Below are positions 33,933-42,046 of a stretch of 52,956 nucleotides of DNA, piece after piece. The translations under genes and the position numbers were made by a program. The DNA comes from Marinobacter sp. (lineage in GTDB: Bacteria; Pseudomonadota; Gammaproteobacteria; Pseudomonadales; Oleiphilaceae): contig JAGYIS010000005.1 of the NCBI GenBank assembly GCA_018402255.1, positions 350,153-403,108 on the forward strand, read 5' to 3'. The stretch's first letter is position 1. Every line of letters starts with the position of its first letter. The notes beneath the pieces are model-generated. The model saw only the letters and a list, made by a program, of their open reading frames with translations. It ran no database searches and was not told the origin of the DNA.

Positions 33933-34300
33933 TCAGGCGGCCGTCGACGCTGCCTGAGCCATCGGCACCTCCAGCAGAATACGATCGCCGTCCAGCAATA
34001 CCGGATAGACCTTAACCCGGGCACTGTCATCCTCCAGGCAGACACCGGTGTGCAAGCTGAAATGTTGCTTGTACAGCGGCGACGCCACCACCGGCTCCCC
34101 GTTAATATCTCCGGTAATCCCCGGGCCAAGACATTTGAGCCGCTGAACGGATCGGTGTGGCTGATGGCAAACAACGCCGGCAATCGACGGGGCAGGTAAA
34201 ACACCGCCACCGGTCCATCGTCGGTCCAGACCGCAATACCGGAGTCAGCCACCAGATCGTCCACCGTGCAAACCGCTTCCCAACAAGTCCGAGCTTTCAT
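33933..34300 (-). pseudogene. nirD: nitrite reductase small subunit, frameshifted
   Basis: The start at 34300 (GGGAG 8 bases upstream) gives an in-frame NirD-like N-terminus (CWEAVCTVDDL ... ALFAISHTDPFSGSNVLARG). At about 34117-34121 (CCCCGGG on the plus strand) the frame is lost. One extra G on the coding strand would restore the expected continuation (GITGDINGEPVVASPLYKQHF, ending MAQAASTAA) and a normal 122-residue protein. Total length 368 bases fits a one-base deletion. NirD is a Rieske-like partner of NirB; loss may weaken nitrite reduction, but a base-calling error in the G/C run is equally possible. Confidence 0.85.
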
Positions 34301-34360
34301 AACAAATCTCCCAGTTCATTATCCATGTCTGAATGCCTATCCCACCAAGTTCACTGAGCA

Positions 34361-34450
34361 AGGTGGTGTGGGGGTGCTTTCCTGCAGGAAAAAGGATGTC
34401 TGAGCGAAGCGAGTTGTTTTTTCCGGAAGGAAAGCACCCCCATGCCGCCT
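34361..34450. repeat. long hairpin 3 between nirB and nirD
   Basis: A perfect 14-bp inner stem (34370-34383 with 34428-34441) extends outward to 34361 and 34450 with three G-T wobbles, and inward with a few mismatches to a 22-base loop (34395-34416) containing the GATGTCTGAGCGAAGCGAG type of motif seen in dispersed intergenic repeats. It lies inside the nirBD transcript, so it may stabilise or separate the two messages. Confidence 0.75.
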
Positions 34451-34473
34451 GGCTCCTGCACTGTTCCTGAAGG

Positions 34474-36981
34474 CTAGGATGAAACCAGCTCTGGCCTACG
34501 CTGCCCTCGCTCCGAAGTCCACTGCTGCACCGGGTCCTTCTGCGCCGGCGCATTTACAAACTCCCGGAACCGCTTGCGCTTCTCAGGATCCTCAACAGCC
34601 GTCTTCCACTCACACTGATAGGTGCCAACCAGATCCGCCATGTGCTGCTCCAGCTCTTCGCCAATACCGAGGCTGTCCTCCAGCACCACTTGCTTCAGAT
34701 ACTCCAGGCCACCCTCCAGATTCTCCATCCAGACCGACGTCCGCTGCAGGCGGTCCGCCGTGCGCACATAGAACATCACCACCCGGTCAATGGTCCGGAT
34801 CAATTCCTCATCCGACAGGTCCGTGGCAAACAAATCCCCATGCCGGGGCCGCATTCCACCGTTGCCACAGACATACAGGTTCCAGCCCTTCTCGGTGGCA
34901 ATCACCCCGAAGTCCTTGCTCTGGGCCTCGGCGCACTCACGGGTACAGCCAGAGACCGCCATCTTCACCTTGTGAGGTGCCCGCAGGCCCTTGTAGCGAT
35001 CCTCAAGGGTGATCGCCATGCCCACGCTGTCCTGCACGCCATAGCGACACCAGGTGCTGCCTACGCAGGATTTCACCGTGCGCAGGGACTTGCCGTAGGC
35101 GTGACCGGTCTCAAACCCGGCGGCGATGAGTTTTTCCCATATTTCGGGAAGCTGGCTTAGAGTGGCGCCAAACAGATCGACCCGTTGGCCACCGGTGATC
35201 TTGGTGTACAGGTCATATTCCTTGGCCACCTCGCCCAGCACGATCAGCTTGTCCGGCGTGATCTCGCCACCGGGAATGCGCGGCACAATCGAGTAGGTGC
35301 CGTTCTTCTGCATGTTGGCCATAAAGGTATCGTTGGTATCCTGCAGGGGCACGTGGTCGGTGGCCAGGATGTGCTCATTCCAGCAGGTGGCCAAAATGGA
35401 GCCGACTGTGGGCTTACAGATGTCGCAGCCGTCGCCCTGGCCATGTTGTTCGAGCAGGCCCCGGAAGGTGCGAATACCGTTCACTTTCACCAGGTGGAAA
35501 AGCTCCTGGCGGGTGTAAGAGAAGTGTTCACACAGATCGGTGCAGACCTCCACGCCACGCTTTTCCAGCTCACTATCGACCACTTTCTTGAGCAGTGCAG
35601 CACAGCCGCCGCAGCCCGTGCTGGCTTTGGTTTCGGCTTTTACGCCACCGAGATCAGAACAGCCGGCATCAATCGCGCAGCAGATATCGCCCTTGGTGAC
35701 GTTGTGGCAGGAACAGATAGATGCAGTGTCTGGCAGGGCATCGGCGCCCAGAGCCGGTGCGCCACCCTCGCTCTCCGGCAGGATCAACGCCTCCGGGTTC
35801 TTCGGCAACTCAATGCCATTCAGGGCGTATTGCAGCAGGGTGTCGTAGTGGCTGTTGTCGCCGACCAGAATGGCCCCCAGCAGGGTTTTGCCATCCTGGC
35901 TGACGACCATGCGCCGGTAATGGCCGATCTGCTCGTCGTGGAAACGGATGTTTCGGGCACCGGGAGTCTGGGCATGAGCATCGCCGATAGAGCCGACATC
36001 CACTCCCAGCAGCTTGAGCTTGGTGCTCATGTCGGCACCGGTGAAGGCTGCGCCCGTGTCATTGTTCAGGGCTGCGGCCAGGGTGCGAGCCATGGTGTAG
36101 CCTGGCGCTACCAGGCCGAAAATCTGGTTGTTCCAGAGCGCACACTCGCCGATGGCATGAATGTGCGGGTCCGAGGTGGTGCACTGGTTGTTGATGACAA
36201 CGCCACCTCGCTCGCCCACCTCCAGACCACAGGCACGGGCCAGGGTGTCCTGGGGACGGATGCCGGCTGAGAACACAATCAGATCGGTCTCCAGGAAACT
36301 CTCGTCGGAGAACTTCATCCGTAATCGGGCATCTTCGCCTGGTGCAATGGCGGTGGTGGCTTTCTCGGTGTGCACCTGCACGCCCAGATCTTCAATTTTC
36401 TGACGTAGCAACGCGCCGCCCTGGTCGTCCAGTTGCACCGGCATCAGGCGCGGAGCAAATTCCACCACGCTGGCCTGCAGGCCCAGACTCTTCAGCGCGT
36501 TGGCGGCTTCCAGCCCGAGCAGGCCGCCGCCGACCACCACGCCGGTTTTGGCGCCTTTGGCGCTGGCGCGAATGGCGTCCAGGTCCCCGAGGGTACGATA
36601 GACAAAGCAGCCGCTCTGATCATTGCCGGCAATAGGTGGTACGAAGGGATAGGAGCCCGTCGCCAACACCAGCTGATCGTAGGCATAGGCGCCCTCTGGA
36701 GTGGTGACCACCCGATTATCCCGGTCAATGGCGGTGACCTGCTCATTCAAGCGCAGATCGATGCCATGACTCGCATACCAGTCTGCCGTACCCAGAGCCA
36801 GATCGGCATGGGTAGAGCCGCTGAAATACTCGGATAGATGCACCCGGTCGTAGGCGAGCTGTGCTTCCTCACCGAACACAATTACCTCGAAGGCTTGGGC
36901 CGCTGGCGTCTGGCTGAATTGCTCCAGGAAGTGGTGGCCAACCATGCCGTTGCCGATCACGATCAGGGTTTGTTTACTCAT
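34474..36981 (-). CDS. nirB: assimilatory nitrite reductase large subunit
   Basis: An 835-residue NAD(P)H-dependent siroheme enzyme that reduces nitrite to ammonium. In order it carries: an N-terminal FAD/NAD oxidoreductase region (GNGMVGHHF, LVLATGSYPF), a BFD-type [2Fe-2S] domain (SICSCHNV, TGCGGCAALL), and the nitrite/sulfite reductase domains with cluster/siroheme cysteines in CVGSTWCRYG, SGCTRECAE and VCGNGG. The start at 36981 is supported by AGAGGA just upstream; an earlier ATG (37026) lies before that site. nirB follows the NasB-like reductase by 26 bases, and nirD follows beyond hairpin 3. Confidence 0.96.
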   Translation of the reverse strand: MSKQTLIVIGNGMVGHHFLEQFSQTPAAQAFEVIVFGEEAQLAYDRVHLSEYFSGSTHADLALGTADWYASHGIDLRLNEQVTAIDRDNRVVTTPEGAYAYDQLVLATGSYPFVPPIAGNDQSGCFVYRTLGDLDAIRASAKGAKTGVVVGGGLLGLEAANALKSLGLQASVVEFAPRLMPVQLDDQGGALLRQKIEDLGVQVHTEKATTAIAPGEDARLRMKFSDESFLETDLIVFSAGIRPQDTLARACGLEVGERGGVVINNQCTTSDPHIHAIGECALWNNQIFGLVAPGYTMARTLAAALNNDTGAAFTGADMSTKLKLLGVDVGSIGDAHAQTPGARNIRFHDEQIGHYRRMVVSQDGKTLLGAILVGDNSHYDTLLQYALNGIELPKNPEALILPESEGGAPALGADALPDTASICSCHNVTKGDICCAIDAGCSDLGGVKAETKASTGCGGCAALLKKVVDSELEKRGVEVCTDLCEHFSYTRQELFHLVKVNGIRTFRGLLEQHGQGDGCDICKPTVGSILATCWNEHILATDHVPLQDTNDTFMANMQKNGTYSIVPRIPGGEITPDKLIVLGEVAKEYDLYTKITGGQRVDLFGATLSQLPEIWEKLIAAGFETGHAYGKSLRTVKSCVGSTWCRYGVQDSVGMAITLEDRYKGLRAPHKVKMAVSGCTRECAEAQSKDFGVIATEKGWNLYVCGNGGMRPRHGDLFATDLSDEELIRTIDRVVMFYVRTADRLQRTSVWMENLEGGLEYLKQVVLEDSLGIGEELEQHMADLVGTYQCEWKTAVEDPEKRKRFREFVNAPAQKDPVQQWTSERGQRRPELVSS

Positions 36982-37007
36982 GGTGTATTCCTCTCTCATG
37001 GCAGCGC

Positions 37008-38237
37008 TCAGGCTGCTGCTTCGCAATAGGGTTGGCCAAAGGCGATGGTGTCCCGGTACCCGGAGATGTCCCGGCCAGAATCAATCAAATCGGCATACCA
37101 GGGGCCGCTGGCGGTGTCGCCCATCAACACGGCGCCCACCAGCTGGCCTTGCTCGACCAACAGTCGGCCGTAGCGGTGTTCTGGTCGGTCCTGCCATTGA
37201 ATGTCTTCGGTCGCAGGTCCTGCTTGCACGCGACCGCAGGAAAAAATCGGAATGCCACTGATTTTCAGGCGAGTGGCGATGGAGCCGGGTGAGAATTCTG
37301 TGGCTTCCGATGTCTGGCACAGATGCTGTGCGAGCACCTGGGCCTGCTGAAAACCGGGTTCTACCAGTCCGAACGTGTGCGTGCCGAACTGGCAACATTC
37401 ACCGAGGGCATAAACGGCTGGGTGAGACGTGCGCATCCGGCTGTCGACACAAATGCCTTTGTTGCACTGCAGGCCGGCAATTCGCGCCAGGTCAATGTTG
37501 GGCGTTATGCCGGTGGCGATCACTACCAGGTCGGTAGACATTACTGTGTCATCGTTTAGCTGAACGGCAGCTACCCGGCTTTTGCCCAGCAGTGCCGCGG
37601 GCGACTGCCCGGTCAGGATGTTGAGTCCTCGCTGCGCCAGCAGCCCCTTGAGCATATCGCCAGCGGTCGTATCCAGTTGGCGATTCAGCAGGTGATCGCT
37701 GCGGTGCAGCAGGGTCACCGCCATGCCTCGGGCCCTGAGCCCCTCGGCGGCTTCCAGTCCCAAAAAACCACCGCCGATCACGACGGCGCGCTTGTGAGTG
37801 CTCGCTGCATTGATCAAAGCCCGGGTGTCGGCCAGAGTGCGGAAGGTCAAGACGCCGTCAAGGTCTTCGCCGCTGATGCCCAGGCTGGACGGGCGTGATC
37901 CGGTGGCAAGCACCAACTTGCTGTACGCCTGAACCCGGCCGTGGGCGGTAGTCACGGTGCCCCGGTCAGTATCGATGCGGGTGACCGGTTCGTGATTGAA
38001 CACCGAGACCTTGTGCCGGGCAAACCAGGACTGGGGTTTGAGCGCCAGATCAGCTTCGGGGATTTCGTTGGCGAGAACGGCCGACAGTTGAATCCGGTTG
38101 TAGGCTGAAAAGGGCTCAGCATTGAACACCACAATGCCGTTGAAGGGATGGCCAAGGGCGACCAGTCGCTCAATCAGGCGTTGTGCCACCATGCCGTGGC
38201 CGCAGATCACCAGTGGGGCGTCTTCAGATGTACGCAT
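37008..38237 (-). CDS. FAD-dependent NAD(P)H reductase, NasB-like
   Basis: A 409-residue FAD oxidoreductase of the nitrite reductase/rubredoxin-reductase type: ICGHGMVAQRL near the N-terminus (FAD), LVLATGSRPSS, a second AVVIGGGFLGLEAAEGL nucleotide site and VYALGECCQF. It aligns with the first ~400 residues of NirB. It is the first gene of a nitrite-reduction unit and probably passes electrons from NADH to nitrate reductase NasA, as NasB does (inference). The start at 38237 has GGGAG 11 bases upstream. The C-terminus differs from NirB and has no BFD domain. Confidence 0.85.
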   Translation of the reverse strand: MRTSEDAPLVICGHGMVAQRLIERLVALGHPFNGIVVFNAEPFSAYNRIQLSAVLANEIPEADLALKPQSWFARHKVSVFNHEPVTRIDTDRGTVTTAHGRVQAYSKLVLATGSRPSSLGISGEDLDGVLTFRTLADTRALINAASTHKRAVVIGGGFLGLEAAEGLRARGMAVTLLHRSDHLLNRQLDTTAGDMLKGLLAQRGLNILTGQSPAALLGKSRVAAVQLNDDTVMSTDLVVIATGITPNIDLARIAGLQCNKGICVDSRMRTSHPAVYALGECCQFGTHTFGLVEPGFQQAQVLAQHLCQTSEATEFSPGSIATRLKISGIPIFSCGRVQAGPATEDIQWQDRPEHRYGRLLVEQGQLVGAVLMGDTASGPWYADLIDSGRDISGYRDTIAFGQPYCEAAA

Positions 38238-38263
38238 GGTCAATCTTGCTCCCGAGCCAAACG

Positions 38264-38310
38264 AAAAAAGCCGGAGCATCATGCCCTCGTGAGAGAGCAG
38301 ATGGTCCGGC
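38264..38310 (-). terminator. leader terminator upstream of the NasB-like gene
   Basis: On the coding (minus) strand the stem GCCGGA-x-CATC / GATG-x-TCCGGC is followed by six U (plus-strand A 38264-38269). It lies between a sigma54-type promoter and the gene, 26 bases before the ATG, so it would stop transcription unless bypassed. Its 5' arm (38305-38310) overlaps the putative antiterminator hairpin at 38306-38321. Confidence 0.8.
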
Positions 38311-38321
38311 GCCAATGCCAA
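38306..38321 (-). promoter_or_regulatory. candidate ANTAR-target hairpin (P2), NasB-like leader
   Basis: The coding strand reads UUGGC-AUUGGC-GCCGG: a hexaloop with A at position 1 and G at position 4, the feature recognised by ANTAR-domain regulators. Its 3' arm is part of the terminator's 5' arm, so the two structures exclude each other. An upstream GC-rich hairpin (38340-38359, CCGGCC stem, 8-base loop starting AAGG) is the likely first stem. Confidence 0.65.
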
Positions 38322-38383
38322 CAACAATGATCTGATGGTCCGGCCTTTTCCTTGGCCGGGACAGTCGTCCTTGAGTTTTACAA

Positions 38384-38399
38384 TGCGATCTCCGTGCCA
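38384..38399 (-). promoter_or_regulatory. sigma54 promoter of the NasB-like/nirB/nirD unit
   Basis: TGGCACGGAGATCGCA has GG and GC ten bases apart, matching the -24/-12 consensus closely (TCGC in place of TTGC). The start would be near 38372, giving a leader of about 135 bases that holds the hairpins and terminator. Such promoters of nitrogen genes are usually activated by NtrC; no convincing NtrC site was found. Confidence 0.75.
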
Positions 38400-38631
38400 G
38401 TTTGTTAATAACAATAAAATCAATAAGTTGTGATTTTTATGCTGCCAGACTCCTCAATAGAGTCCGAAATGCTGCCCTTCGATGGGGCGGTGTGCACGAA
38501 AGTGAAGCCAAACAGTCTGGCCTGTAAATTGCTCGAGATAGTCCTCAACTGGATCACATTGCGTCAGCATTCCGTTCGTCATTGAGCCGGACGGCAGTCA
38601 AAACTGGCGTTGCATCAGCAGGAGCAGGACC

Positions 38632-39930
38632 ATGAATAGCAAACCCCATCCCAGGCCGATCAAGGCCGCGACGGCAGCGGACTTTCTGATTGCTTCCCGG
38701 CAATGCGAAGTTCGCAACCTGGAGTATTTTTTGCTGATGGGGCGACTGGTGCAGAGTGTCGGTAACCTGGTGCATGGCCTGCAGTGGGAGCGGGGTGTCA
38801 CCAACCTGTACGTTGGCTCTGGATGTGAGCGGTTTGAGGCTGAACGGGCACAGATCATCAAGCAGACTGACCAACTGGTGGCGGACTTTGGCGGCGCGCT
38901 GGCGGACGTTCAGGAAGAGCTGACCACCCACCCTGTCAGTAGCTCGTTATTGGGGCACATTGCCAGTGCTCTGCACTGTCTGGATCAGCTGCCGGAGCTG
39001 CGCGCCAGGGTGTCAGGCCAGAAGCTCACGGTGACCGAGGCGACAGACTGGTTCTGCGACACCATTCATCAACTGATCACGGTGGTGTTTGAGGCCGCAG
39101 ACACGGTTGTGGAGCCGTCTATTGCTGGCCTGCTGGTTGCCATGGTGCATGTCATGAACGGCAAGGAATACTGTGGTCAGGAACGAGCTGCCGGCTCTGC
39201 CGGATTTTCCAGTCGTCGGTTTGACAGTGCACTATCACGGCGCATGGTGCACCTGGTTGAGGCGCAGGAGCGGTGTTTTGAGGTGTTTGTCTCCTTCGCC
39301 AACGAGGAAAGTCTGGAACTCTGGTACAACCTGCGCGCCCACCCAAGAGAGCTGGAAATCGAGCGCATGCGCCAGATGGGCGTCTCTGTGGGACCTTATA
39401 AACAGCTGGATGAAGCGCTGGCGGACCGCTGGTTTACGCTGATGACCGAGCGGATGGACGAACTGAAAAAAATCGAAGATTCCGTGGAAAGTGCGTTTCA
39501 TCATCGCTGCGCCGAGCGTTATGCCGAAGCCCGGCACTCACGGGCGCACCAGGAAACACTGCTGGCCTCCCTGGAGCAGCGCCCTGCCGGAGACGCGCCG
39601 ATGCTGGTGGTATGTGACAGTGGCATGGAGGCCCATTCGGTGGATACCTGGGGCGGTGAAGGCGTCGGTCAGCAGTCTGGCCGCTCAATCTTTGATCTGG
39701 TGCAGGAACAGACGCGCCGGCTGAAGCAGATGTCAGAGGAGCTGCAGAGTGCCAAAGAGGCTCTGGAAGATCGCCGCACTCAGGAAAAAGCCGTCTTGCT
39801 GCTGATGCAGCATCGTGGCATCAGCAACGACGAGGCCCATCGGCTACTGCGGAAACTGGCCATGGACCAGGGCAAACGACTGCCTGACGCGGCCCGCGCC
39901 CTGATCGCCATGGCCGGCGTGCTCAGTTAA
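38632..39930 (+). CDS. nasR: nitrate/nitrite-responsive antiterminator (NIT-ANTAR)
   Basis: A 432-residue cytoplasmic regulator. Residues ~30-310 form a NIT nitrate/nitrite-sensing domain (VQSVGNLVHGLQWERGVTN early, SVEPxIAGLLVAM-like middle, EESLELWYN). The last ~60 residues are an ANTAR RNA-binding domain (DRRTQEKAVLLLMQHRGISN, then EAHRLLRKLAMDQG). In Klebsiella, NasR binds nitrate and prevents termination in the nasF leader. Here nasR lies between the two minus-strand nas units, and all three structural nas units start with terminator-containing leaders. GGAGCAGG precedes the ATG. The segment 38400-38631 holds no other gene. Confidence 0.93.
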   Translation: MNSKPHPRPIKAATAADFLIASRQCEVRNLEYFLLMGRLVQSVGNLVHGLQWERGVTNLYVGSGCERFEAERAQIIKQTDQLVADFGGALADVQEELTTHPVSSSLLGHIASALHCLDQLPELRARVSGQKLTVTEATDWFCDTIHQLITVVFEAADTVVEPSIAGLLVAMVHVMNGKEYCGQERAAGSAGFSSRRFDSALSRRMVHLVEAQERCFEVFVSFANEESLELWYNLRAHPRELEIERMRQMGVSVGPYKQLDEALADRWFTLMTERMDELKKIEDSVESAFHHRCAERYAEARHSRAHQETLLASLEQRPAGDAPMLVVCDSGMEAHSVDTWGGEGVGQQSGRSIFDLVQEQTRRLKQMSEELQSAKEALEDRRTQEKAVLLLMQHRGISNDEAHRLLRKLAMDQGKRLPDAARALIAMAGVLS

Positions 39931-39950
39931 GAAGGCCCTCCGTTAAGGTC

Positions 39951-39980
39951 GCAAAAAGCCGGGGCTAATGACAGCCCCGG
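39951..39980 (-). terminator. terminator of the nrtABC unit
   Basis: CCGGGGCT (39959-39966) pairs with AGCCCCGG (39973-39980) around a 6-base loop. On the minus strand it is followed by CTTTTTGC, immediately after the nrtC stop codon. It also separates this unit from convergent nasR. Confidence 0.85.
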
Positions 39981-39984
39981 ACAT

Positions 39985-40851
39985 TCAGGCAGACACCTGT
40001 TTCACTGCCTGCCCCCCGCTCTCCTGCGCCGATGCCTTGCCGCTGCGCCGGGTGCTCAGTGATTCCAGCTTGCGTTGTTTCTCATACAGGAACGACAACA
40101 CCTCCTGCCGGTAACGGACGTACCTGGCATCATCCGCCAGCGCCACCCGATTGCGGGGCCGGGGCAGGTCAATGTACAGATCCTCGCCCACCGTCGCCGC
40201 CGGCCCGTTGGTCATCATAATAATGCGATCAGACAACAGCACCGCCTCATCCACATCGTGGGTAATCATGATCACCGTATTGTTCAACTCCTGCTGAATG
40301 TCCATCAGTGAATCCTGAAGATGCGCCCGGGTCAGAGCATCCAGCGCGCCAAAGGGTTCATCCATCAACAACACACTCGGCTTCATCGCCAGTGCCCGGG
40401 CAATACCCACCCGCTGCGCCATCCCTCCGGAAATCTCTCCGGGCCGCTTATTGGCGGCATGGGCCATATTCACCAGCTCCAGATTATGCGTGATCCAATC
40501 CTTGCGCTCCTGCCGGCTCATCGACTTGCGAAACACCTGCCGCACTGCCAACTCCACGTTCTCATACACTGTCAGCCAGGGCATCAACGCATGGTTCTGA
40601 AACACCACCGCCCGCTCCGGCCCTGGCGAATTCACCTCATGCCCGTCCAGCACACAGCCACCCTTGGAGGCCTGCAACAAGCCGGCGACAATGTTCAACA
40701 CTGTCGACTTGCCGCAGCCCGAGTGCCCGATGAGCGAGACAAACTCGCCCTTCTGGATTTTGAGATCGACATTCTCCAGGGCAATAAACGGTCCTTTAGC
40801 CGTATCAAAGGCCATTTCGACGCCGGTTAATTCAAGATGTGATTTAGCCAT
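39985..40851 (-). CDS. nrtC: nitrate ABC transporter ATPase
   Basis: A 288-residue ABC ATPase with Walker A GHSGCGKST (42-50), the signature ISGGMAQR, Walker B VLLMDEP and the H-loop ITHDVDEA. It energises nitrate uptake through NrtB. It ends after the nucleotide-binding domain and a short tail, like NasD/NrtD rather than the long cyanobacterial NrtC with its fused substrate-binding domain. It is separated from nrtB by a 190-base gap holding hairpin 4. The symbol follows common usage for three-gene clusters. Confidence 0.9.
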   Translation of the reverse strand: MAKSHLELTGVEMAFDTAKGPFIALENVDLKIQKGEFVSLIGHSGCGKSTVLNIVAGLLQASKGGCVLDGHEVNSPGPERAVVFQNHALMPWLTVYENVELAVRQVFRKSMSRQERKDWITHNLELVNMAHAANKRPGEISGGMAQRVGIARALAMKPSVLLMDEPFGALDALTRAHLQDSLMDIQQELNNTVIMITHDVDEAVLLSDRIIMMTNGPAATVGEDLYIDLPRPRNRVALADDARYVRYRQEVLSFLYEKQRKLESLSTRRSGKASAQESGGQAVKQVSA

Positions 40852-40879
40852 AACAGAATCCCCTAAATAGGTCAGACGA

Positions 40880-40987
40880 GCACCGGGCAGGGAATGCCTC
40901 CCGGGACCCTCAAAAACAAGGATGTTCTTGCGGAGCGTACATGGATGTACTCGCCGCGTGTCCCGGGAGGCATTCCCTGCCCGGTGC
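40880..40987. repeat. long perfect hairpin 4 between nrtB and nrtC
   Basis: Arms 40880-40907 and 40960-40987 are perfect 28-base reverse complements, around a 52-base loop. The loop contains two related units, GGATGTTCTTGCGGAGCG and GGATGTACTCGCCGCG (plus strand), which also resemble the loop of hairpin 3. It lies inside the nrtBC transcript. Confidence 0.9.
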
Positions 40988-41041
40988 GGCTTACTCCAGA
41001 GTTTTGTTGATCAAGAGCACTTGCTTGAATCGGGATTCACG

Positions 41042-42034
41042 TTACTCATTCCAAGCCACCTTCTTCTGAATCAACAACATCACCCGGTCCAGCAAAAACC
41101 CGATAAACCCGATGGCCAGCACCGCCGCCATAATCCGGCTCAAAGACTGACTGCTGCCATTCTGAAACTCATCCCACACAAACTTCCCAAGCCCCGGACT
41201 CTGGGCCAGCATTTCCGCCGCAATCAACACCATCCAGGCAATGCCCAATGACACCCTGAGCCCGGTAAAAATCATCGGCACCGACGAAGGCAACACCACC
41301 TTGCGCACGTGGGTCCAGAACGACAGCTTCAGCACCTTTGACACATTCAGCAGATCCGGATTGACCGCCGCCACCCCAACACTGGTGTTGATCAGCGTTG
41401 GCCACAAACTGCACAGGGTGACGGTGATCATTGAGGTGAGAAACGACTTCTGAAACATAGGATCGTCACTGACATACGTCGCCGACACCACCATGGTCAC
41501 CAGAGGCAGCCAGGCCAGCGGCGACACCGGCTTGAAGATCTGAATCAGCGGGTTCACCGCCGCCTGAAAATACGGGTTCAGGCCAAACAGGATACCCAGT
41601 GGCACTGCGATCAATGTGGCCAGGGCGAAACCGGCCAACACCGTCACCAGACTGGTCCCGATCTGATCGATGAAGGTCGGCGCGCCGGGATAAGACCGGA
41701 TACGCACCTCGGCATCCGGATTGTCCGCCAGAATGCGGGCGTTGCGTTCTTCCTGCATCAGCACAAACTTGTCTGCCCGCTGCCGCTGGTTGGCGTGCTC
41801 CTGCCACAGCTGACCGGCCTGCTCCCAGACCTGAGCCGGCCCGGGAAAAGCTCCAAGAGAGGTCTGAACCTGCGGTGCGGCCAGATGCCAGAAGCCCAGG
41901 AACAGCAGAATCCCGATCAACGGCAACAACGCTTGCTTGCCGGCCGACGCTAATTGTGGCGGGCTCAGGCTGGCCAACAACTTACGGGTGCTACCCGCCA
42001 TCGACTCGCCAATCCTTACGCTTAATGTCGTCAT
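41042..42034 (-). CDS. nrtB: nitrate ABC transporter permease
   Basis: A 330-residue inner-membrane permease. A first helix (ALLPLIGILLFLGFWHLA) is followed by a ~100-residue periplasmic insert, then five helices and the EAA-type coupling loop (AAEMLAQSPGLGKFVWDE). GGGAG lies upstream of the ATG at 42034. It is 12 bases after nrtA and belongs to the same transcript. It partners with the NrtA binding protein and the NrtC ATPase. Confidence 0.92.
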   Translation of the reverse strand: MTTLSVRIGESMAGSTRKLLASLSPPQLASAGKQALLPLIGILLFLGFWHLAAPQVQTSLGAFPGPAQVWEQAGQLWQEHANQRQRADKFVLMQEERNARILADNPDAEVRIRSYPGAPTFIDQIGTSLVTVLAGFALATLIAVPLGILFGLNPYFQAAVNPLIQIFKPVSPLAWLPLVTMVVSATYVSDDPMFQKSFLTSMITVTLCSLWPTLINTSVGVAAVNPDLLNVSKVLKLSFWTHVRKVVLPSSVPMIFTGLRVSLGIAWMVLIAAEMLAQSPGLGKFVWDEFQNGSSQSLSRIMAAVLAIGFIGFLLDRVMLLIQKKVAWNE

Positions 42035-42046
42035 CTCAATGCTCCC

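Noticed and set aside
35185..36270. A 361-codon open frame antisense to nirB
   Set aside because: A shadow of nirB; the composition follows the opposite-strand codon pattern and no domain is seen.
34361..40987. The repeated hairpins as a CRISPR array
   Set aside because: There are no regularly spaced direct repeats or spacers; each is a single palindrome between genes.
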